DNA from: Parapedobacter defluvii
GTDB taxonomy: Bacteria > Bacteroidota > Bacteroidia > Sphingobacteriales > Sphingobacteriaceae
DNA: 64,000 nt
NCBI RefSeq assembly: GCF_014642075.1
Contig: NZ_BMIK01000005.1
Span: 124,001 to 188,000 of the forward strand
Reading direction: 5' to 3'
Of the stretch, positions 59,863 through 64,000 are shown one piece after another. The notes below the pieces were generated by a model. The model was given only the letters and a program-made list of their open reading frames with translations, was not told the origin of the DNA and made no database searches. A program made the translations under genes and the position numbers. Each line of letters starts with the position of its first letter. Within the stretch, counting starts at the first letter, position 1.

Positions 59863-60948
59863 ATGGATTTTAGGCACTTTTTCGATTCAAAAAAAATCAG
59901 CTTCTTAGCAATTTTCGCCGTTTTAGCGACCTTTTCCGTTACAAATTCAGCCAAAGCGGCGGTGGCTGATACAGCCGCTTCCGTCAGCCATGAAGCCCAT
60001 GGAGAAGAAGAATTTGAGCCTACCAAAATGATCATGGAGCACATCAGTGATGCGCACGATTGGCATCTTTGGGGTCATACGTCCATCCCGCTTCCCGTCA
60101 TCCTGTATACGGACAAGGGTATAGAAGTTTTTCTTTCTTCGGAGTTTCATCACGGTGAACACGATTATCAGGGGAAATATTATACTTATCGATTGGTCGA
60201 CAAGAAGAAGATCAGGGTAGTGGGAGCCGGCGGCGAAGTAGACGAAGCCGCCTCGCAGAACGTTTGGGATTTTTCAATTACAAAAAACGTCGCGTCGATG
60301 TTTTTGGCAGTCATCCTGTTGTTGCTCATATTCACATCCGTTGCCGGTGCATATAAAAAACGGGAGGGTAAGGCACCCAGGGGGCTCCAGTCTTTTCTGG
60401 AACCGATTATTCTATTTGTTAGGGATGACATTGCGCGCCCCAATATCGGTCATAAATATGCACGCTTTATGCCGCTTTTGCTGACTATTTTCTTTTTTAT
60501 TTGGTTTAATAACTTATTGGGATTGATTCCCATATTTCCGGGGGCAGCCAATGTGACTGGTAATATTGCAGTGACGTTTGTATTGGCCTTTATTGTGTTG
60601 ATTGTTGTGAATATCAATGGCAATAAATACTATTGGAAACACATCTTATTACCGGATGTGCCGTGGTGGCTGTATCCGATTATGATTCCTGTGGAGCTCG
60701 TCGGGGTGATATCCAAACCGTTTGCATTGATGATTCGTTTATTTGCAAACATCACCGCAGGGCACATCATTATACTCAGTTTGATTTCGTTGATTTTTGT
60801 GTTCAAGTCCTTGGCCATTGCTCCGGTTTCATTGGCATTTGTGCTTTTTATGAACGTATTGGAATTGCTGGTTGCTGCACTGCAAGCGTTCATATTTACG
60901 TTATTAACCGCGTTGTTTATCGGGATGGCAGTAGAAGAACATCATTAA
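59863..60948 (+). CDS. atpB: F0F1 ATP synthase subunit a
   Basis: 361 aa. Unlike the E. coli protein (271 aa) it has a long N-terminal part: a signal-like helix (ISFLAIFAVLATFSVTNSAKA) and a ~110-residue periplasmic domain rich in His/Glu, as in other Bacteroidetes. The membrane part has the essential arginine in SKPFALMIRLFANITAGHIIIL and the final helix with LLTALFIGMAVEEHH. It forms the proton half-channels next to the c-ring. Confidence 0.95.
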   Translation: MDFRHFFDSKKISFLAIFAVLATFSVTNSAKAAVADTAASVSHEAHGEEEFEPTKMIMEHISDAHDWHLWGHTSIPLPVILYTDKGIEVFLSSEFHHGEHDYQGKYYTYRLVDKKKIRVVGAGGEVDEAASQNVWDFSITKNVASMFLAVILLLLIFTSVAGAYKKREGKAPRGLQSFLEPIILFVRDDIARPNIGHKYARFMPLLLTIFFFIWFNNLLGLIPIFPGAANVTGNIAVTFVLAFIVLIVVNINGNKYYWKHILLPDVPWWLYPIMIPVELVGVISKPFALMIRLFANITAGHIIILSLISLIFVFKSLAIAPVSLAFVLFMNVLELLVAALQAFIFTLLTALFIGMAVEEHH

Positions 60949-60981
60949 ATTGTAACTCCTTATATTAAATATATACATTAA

Positions 60982-61200
<219 letters not shown>

Positions 61201-61229
61201 TAAATCTGGCGAAGAGAACTGAATCAAAA

Positions 61230-61270
61230 AAAGGCCGGACCCCTGACGGTTGGTTTTGTGTCCGGCCTTT
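61230..61270 (+). terminator. Intra-operon hairpin between atpE and atpF
   Basis: Perfect 11-bp stem AAAGGCCGGAC (61230-61240) / GTCCGGCCTTT (61260-61270), 19-nt loop, only three T at the end. Probably a partial terminator or 3'-end stabiliser that raises atpE mRNA over downstream genes. Confidence 0.75.
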
Positions 61271-61306
61271 CATCAAGCATGACATTTGAATTTTAGAAAC
61301 TGAACT

Positions 61307-61807
61307 ATGAGTTTTGATATTGGTAATCCGAGCATCGGATTGGTATTTTGGACCGCGGTCGCTTTTCTTTTATTGTTGGTACTTTTGCGGAAATTCGCTT
61401 GGAAGCCCATCATGGAGGCTATCGGCGAGCGGGAAAAGTCCATTGAAGATGCACTGGCATCTGCTGAAAAAGCCAAGGATGAGATGGCACGCCTGACGAA
61501 TGAAAATGAGCAGTTGCTCAAAGCTGCCCGCGCGGAACGTGATATCATCCTGAAAGAGGCCAAAGAACTGAAAGATCAAATTGTGGCGGACGCAAAAGTA
61601 ACCGCCCAGACCGAAGGAGCGAAATTGATTGAACAGGCGAGAAAAGAAATTGACGATCAGAAGAAACGGGCACTTGCCGAGGTAAAGAATCAGGTATCCT
61701 CTCTTTCTCTTGAGATTGCGCGTAAAGTGCTGCAGAAAGAGTTTGAAGATGGACAAAAGCAAGAGGCGTTGGTAGCCGATTTGCTAAAAGACGTGAAGTT
61801 AAATTAA
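61307..61807 (+). CDS. atpF: F0F1 ATP synthase subunit b
   Basis: 166 aa, normal length. One N-terminal membrane helix (IGLVFWTAVAFLLLLVLL) followed by RKFAWKPIMEAIGEREKSIE and a long charged coiled-coil to the end. It is the peripheral stalk joining F0 to F1. It follows the hairpin after atpE and precedes atpH by 25 bp. Confidence 0.96.
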   Translation: MSFDIGNPSIGLVFWTAVAFLLLLVLLRKFAWKPIMEAIGEREKSIEDALASAEKAKDEMARLTNENEQLLKAARAERDIILKEAKELKDQIVADAKVTAQTEGAKLIEQARKEIDDQKKRALAEVKNQVSSLSLEIARKVLQKEFEDGQKQEALVADLLKDVKLN

Positions 61808-61832
61808 TTTCACACAACGTTAACGGAAGATC

Positions 61833-62381
61833 ATGTCGGAATTCAAAGTAGCATCGCGATACGCAAAATCACTGATCGATTTGGCGCAGGAACAAGGAAA
61901 CTTGGAGTCGGTGAAGCAGGATATGGAGCAGTTCGTTGCCGTACTGAGGTCCAATAAAGAACTACAGGCGGTGCTTAAGAACCCCATCATGAAACAGGAT
62001 AAAAAGGCCAATATTCTTGACGCACTATTTGAGAAAAAGATAAATCCTTCTATTACGGCTTTTTTTCATATCATGGTGCGGAAAGGACGTGCCGGAATTC
62101 TGTATGCCACGGCCCAAGAATTTATCCGTGAGTACGATGAGGTGAAAGGGATTGCTCATGCGACGGTGATTTCCGCTGTTGCGCTTTCACCGCAGCACAT
62201 TGACGCGTTACGGAAAGTAATTGCGAGCGAGATAAAGGCAGATGTGGTTTTAAAAAATGAAGTAGATCCATCATTGATCGGTGGATTTATCGTCAAAGTC
62301 GGCGATCGGCAGGTGGATGCCAGCATTGCCGGTAAACTGAAGAAACTGGAACGTCATTTCGGATCGCAAGTTATAAATTGA
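61833..62381 (+). CDS. atpH: F0F1 ATP synthase subunit delta
   Basis: 182 aa. N-terminal helical domain (ASRYAKSLIDLAQEQGNLE...) and C-terminal part with VDPSLIGGFIVKVGDRQVDASIAGKLKKL, the OSCP/delta signature. It sits on top of F1 and binds subunit b. 40 bp before atpA. Confidence 0.96.
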   Translation: MSEFKVASRYAKSLIDLAQEQGNLESVKQDMEQFVAVLRSNKELQAVLKNPIMKQDKKANILDALFEKKINPSITAFFHIMVRKGRAGILYATAQEFIREYDEVKGIAHATVISAVALSPQHIDALRKVIASEIKADVVLKNEVDPSLIGGFIVKVGDRQVDASIAGKLKKLERHFGSQVIN

Positions 62382-62421
62382 TAATCACTATTAGATCGCT
62401 AAAACCCCTAATACAACTAAA

Positions 62422-63996
62422 ATGATAGAGGTAAGACCAGATGAAGTATCGGCAATTCTGAGAGAGCAATTGTCGGGCTTTAAATCAGAAGCCGAATTGG
62501 AAGAAGTGGGTACCGTATTGCAGATAGGCGACGGTATTGCGCGTATATACGGCTTGACTAAAGTTCAATCCGGCGAATTGGTTGAATTTGATAACGGATT
62601 ACAAGGCATTGTATTGAACCTTGAGGAAGACAACGTAGGTGTTGTATTGCTGGGTCAATCGGATGAAATCAAGGAAGGTGATACCATTAAACGTACCCGA
62701 CGCATCGCATCCATTAAGGTGGGCGAAGGCATGCTGGGGCGTGTGGTGAATACATTGGGGCAGCCTATCGACGGCAAAGGGCCTATTTTGGGGGATACCT
62801 ATGAGATGCCCATCGAACGTAAAGCACCGGGTGTAATTTACCGTCAACCGGTAAATGAGCCATTGCAGACCGGAATTAAGGCGATTGATGCAATGATTCC
62901 GATCGGCCGTGGTCAACGGGAGCTAGTGATCGGTGACCGCCAAACCGGTAAAACAGCTGTGTGTATAGATACCATCATCAACCAGAAGGAATTTTATGAT
63001 GCCGGTGAACCGGTATATTGTATTTATGTAGCGGTAGGTCAAAAGAACTCAACGGTTGCGAATATTGTCCGTACGTTGGAAGAGAGCGGTGCAATGCCTT
63101 ACACAATCGTGGTATCTGCTTCTGCCGCTGATCCGGCGCCGATGCAGTTTTATGCACCCATGGCAGGTGCTGCCATTGGAGAGTTTTTCCGGGATACCGG
63201 CCGCCCGGCTTTAATTATTTACGATGACCTGTCTAAACAGGCAGTGGCATACCGTGAGGTTTCATTGCTGCTCCGTCGCCCTCCCGGTCGCGAAGCTTAT
63301 CCGGGAGATGTGTTTTACCTTCACAGCCGTCTATTGGAACGCGCGGCTAAAATTAACACGTCTGACGAGATTGCACGTCAGATGAACGATTTACCGGAAT
63401 CCCTTAAACCGCTGGTCAAGGGAGGAGGTTCGCTCACTGCATTACCGATCATTGAAACACAAGCGGGGGACGTGTCTGCTTATATTCCCACAAACGTAAT
63501 TTCCATTACGGATGGACAAATCTTTTTGGAGTCCAATCTGTTTAACGCGGGTGTACGCCCGGCCATCAACGTCGGTATCTCTGTGTCGCGCGTAGGAGGT
63601 AATGCACAGATTAAGTCCATGAAGAAAGTAGCCGGTACGTTGAAACTTGATCAAGCACAGTACCGCGAACTGGAAGCATTTGCTAAATTTGGTTCGGATT
63701 TAGATGCCGCCACGAAGGCTGTGTTAGACAAGGGAGTTCGCAACGTAGAAGTCCTCAAGCAGGGTCAATTTTCGCCGGTACCGGTAGAAAAGCAGGTGGC
63801 CATTATCTATGCCGGGACAAAAGGTTTGTTCCGCAGTGTGCCGGTTAATAAAGTAAAGGAGTTCGAGGCAGAATACTTGCACCAGTTAGAGTTGCGTCAT
63901 CCGGAAGTGTTGAGAGAATTGAAGGAAGGCAAGTTCAACGACGAGCTTACCGGCGTATTGGATACGATAGCGAAAGAATTAGCGGATAAGTATTAA
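62422..63996 (+). CDS. atpA: F0F1 ATP synthase subunit alpha
   Basis: 524 aa, complete; the stop codon ends 4 bp before the window edge. Beta-barrel N-terminal domain, then P-loop [29 protein letters not shown], and the arginine-finger region [19 protein letters not shown]. It is the non-catalytic nucleotide subunit of F1. atpG should follow outside the window; atpD and atpC are usually elsewhere in Bacteroidetes. Confidence 0.97.
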   Translation: MIEVRPDEVSAILREQLSGFKSEAELEEVGTVLQIGDGIARIYGLTKVQSGELVEFDNGLQGIVLNLEEDNVGVVLLGQSDEIKEGDTIKRTRRIASIKVGEGMLGRVVNTLGQPIDGKGPILGDTYEMPIERKAPGVIYRQPVNEPLQTGIKAIDAMIPIGRGQRELVIGDRQTGKTAVCIDTIINQKEFYDAGEPVYCIYVAVGQKNSTVANIVRTLEESGAMPYTIVVSASAADPAPMQFYAPMAGAAIGEFFRDTGRPALIIYDDLSKQAVAYREVSLLLRRPPGREAYPGDVFYLHSRLLERAAKINTSDEIARQMNDLPESLKPLVKGGGSLTALPIIETQAGDVSAYIPTNVISITDGQIFLESNLFNAGVRPAINVGISVSRVGGNAQIKSMKKVAGTLKLDQAQYRELEAFAKFGSDLDAATKAVLDKGVRNVEVLKQGQFSPVPVEKQVAIIYAGTKGLFRSVPVNKVKEFEAEYLHQLELRHPEVLRELKEGKFNDELTGVLDTIAKELADKY

Positions 63997-64000
63997 CGTA

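Overview
The window reads as chromosomal DNA of a Bacteroidota bacterium, most likely Sphingobacteriaceae (Parapedobacter/Pedobacter-like); genus is inference. Support: Bacteroidetes-type promoters (TTTG-N20-TAnnTTTG, perfect before marR and ahcY), almost no Shine-Dalgarno sequences, Bacteroidetes-typical families (DUF983, DUF3127, DUF4197, TM2, YtkA-like lipoproteins, CarB lacking its C-terminal domain, clade II NosZ) and moderate GC. No rRNA, tRNA, insertion sequence, prophage or CRISPR array was seen.

Layout. 1-3.3 kb: end of a nitrite assimilation/ammonification operon (nirB 3' end, nirD, FNT channel, small outer-membrane protein) facing an FNR-like regulator. 3.4-9.4 kb: marR-fadN-fadA-fadE beta-oxidation operon with a heptanucleotide repeat at the fadN start. 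9.4-13.7 kb: a YceI-porin-YceI operon diverging from an ECF sigma/anti-sigma-like pair. 13.7-16.6 kb: housekeeping enzymes (DUF983, nitroreductase, PepT, DinB). 16.7-19.8 kb: a self-contained cassette of a divergent HTH repressor with a dyad operator, an unknown alpha-helical protein, and a duplicated pseudo-nucleotidyltransferase/HEPN protein; this is the best candidate for an undescribed system. 19.8-28.2 kb: universal stress protein, DUF4197, secreted EEP and GDPD hydrolases, DUF2752/TM2, HD hydrolase, rRNA methyltransferase, DUF3127, fumC plus a lipoprotein.

28.3-45.8 kb is an anaerobic nitrogen-oxide island: NnrS-like membrane protein, Crp/Fnr regulator, lipoprotein cytochrome c, clade II nosZ, a membrane protein, nosL-D-F-Y, then a nitric-oxide/Fe-S repair block (RIC/ScdA, DUF1858-DUF2249 protein, second NnrS/oxidase-like protein, SufT-like factor, a 608-aa Cys-rich protein of unknown function), and a copper-import set (CNGxC small protein, YtkA lipoprotein, OprC/NosA-type TonB receptor) that could feed copper to NosZ. 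Dyads of the form RTGM-N6-KCAY lie 28-30 bp upstream of the -7 boxes of the nos, 608-aa and nrdD promoters, suggesting one anaerobic Crp/Fnr regulon.

45.8-64 kb: CynX-type transporter, an anaerobic ribonucleotide reductase whose glycyl-radical segment is a separate 60-aa ORF, nrdG, carB, a small outer-membrane protein, NadR-like kinase, ahcY, bacilliredoxin, a Do-type protease, dapF and the start of the ATP synthase operon (I-like, a, c, b, delta, alpha).
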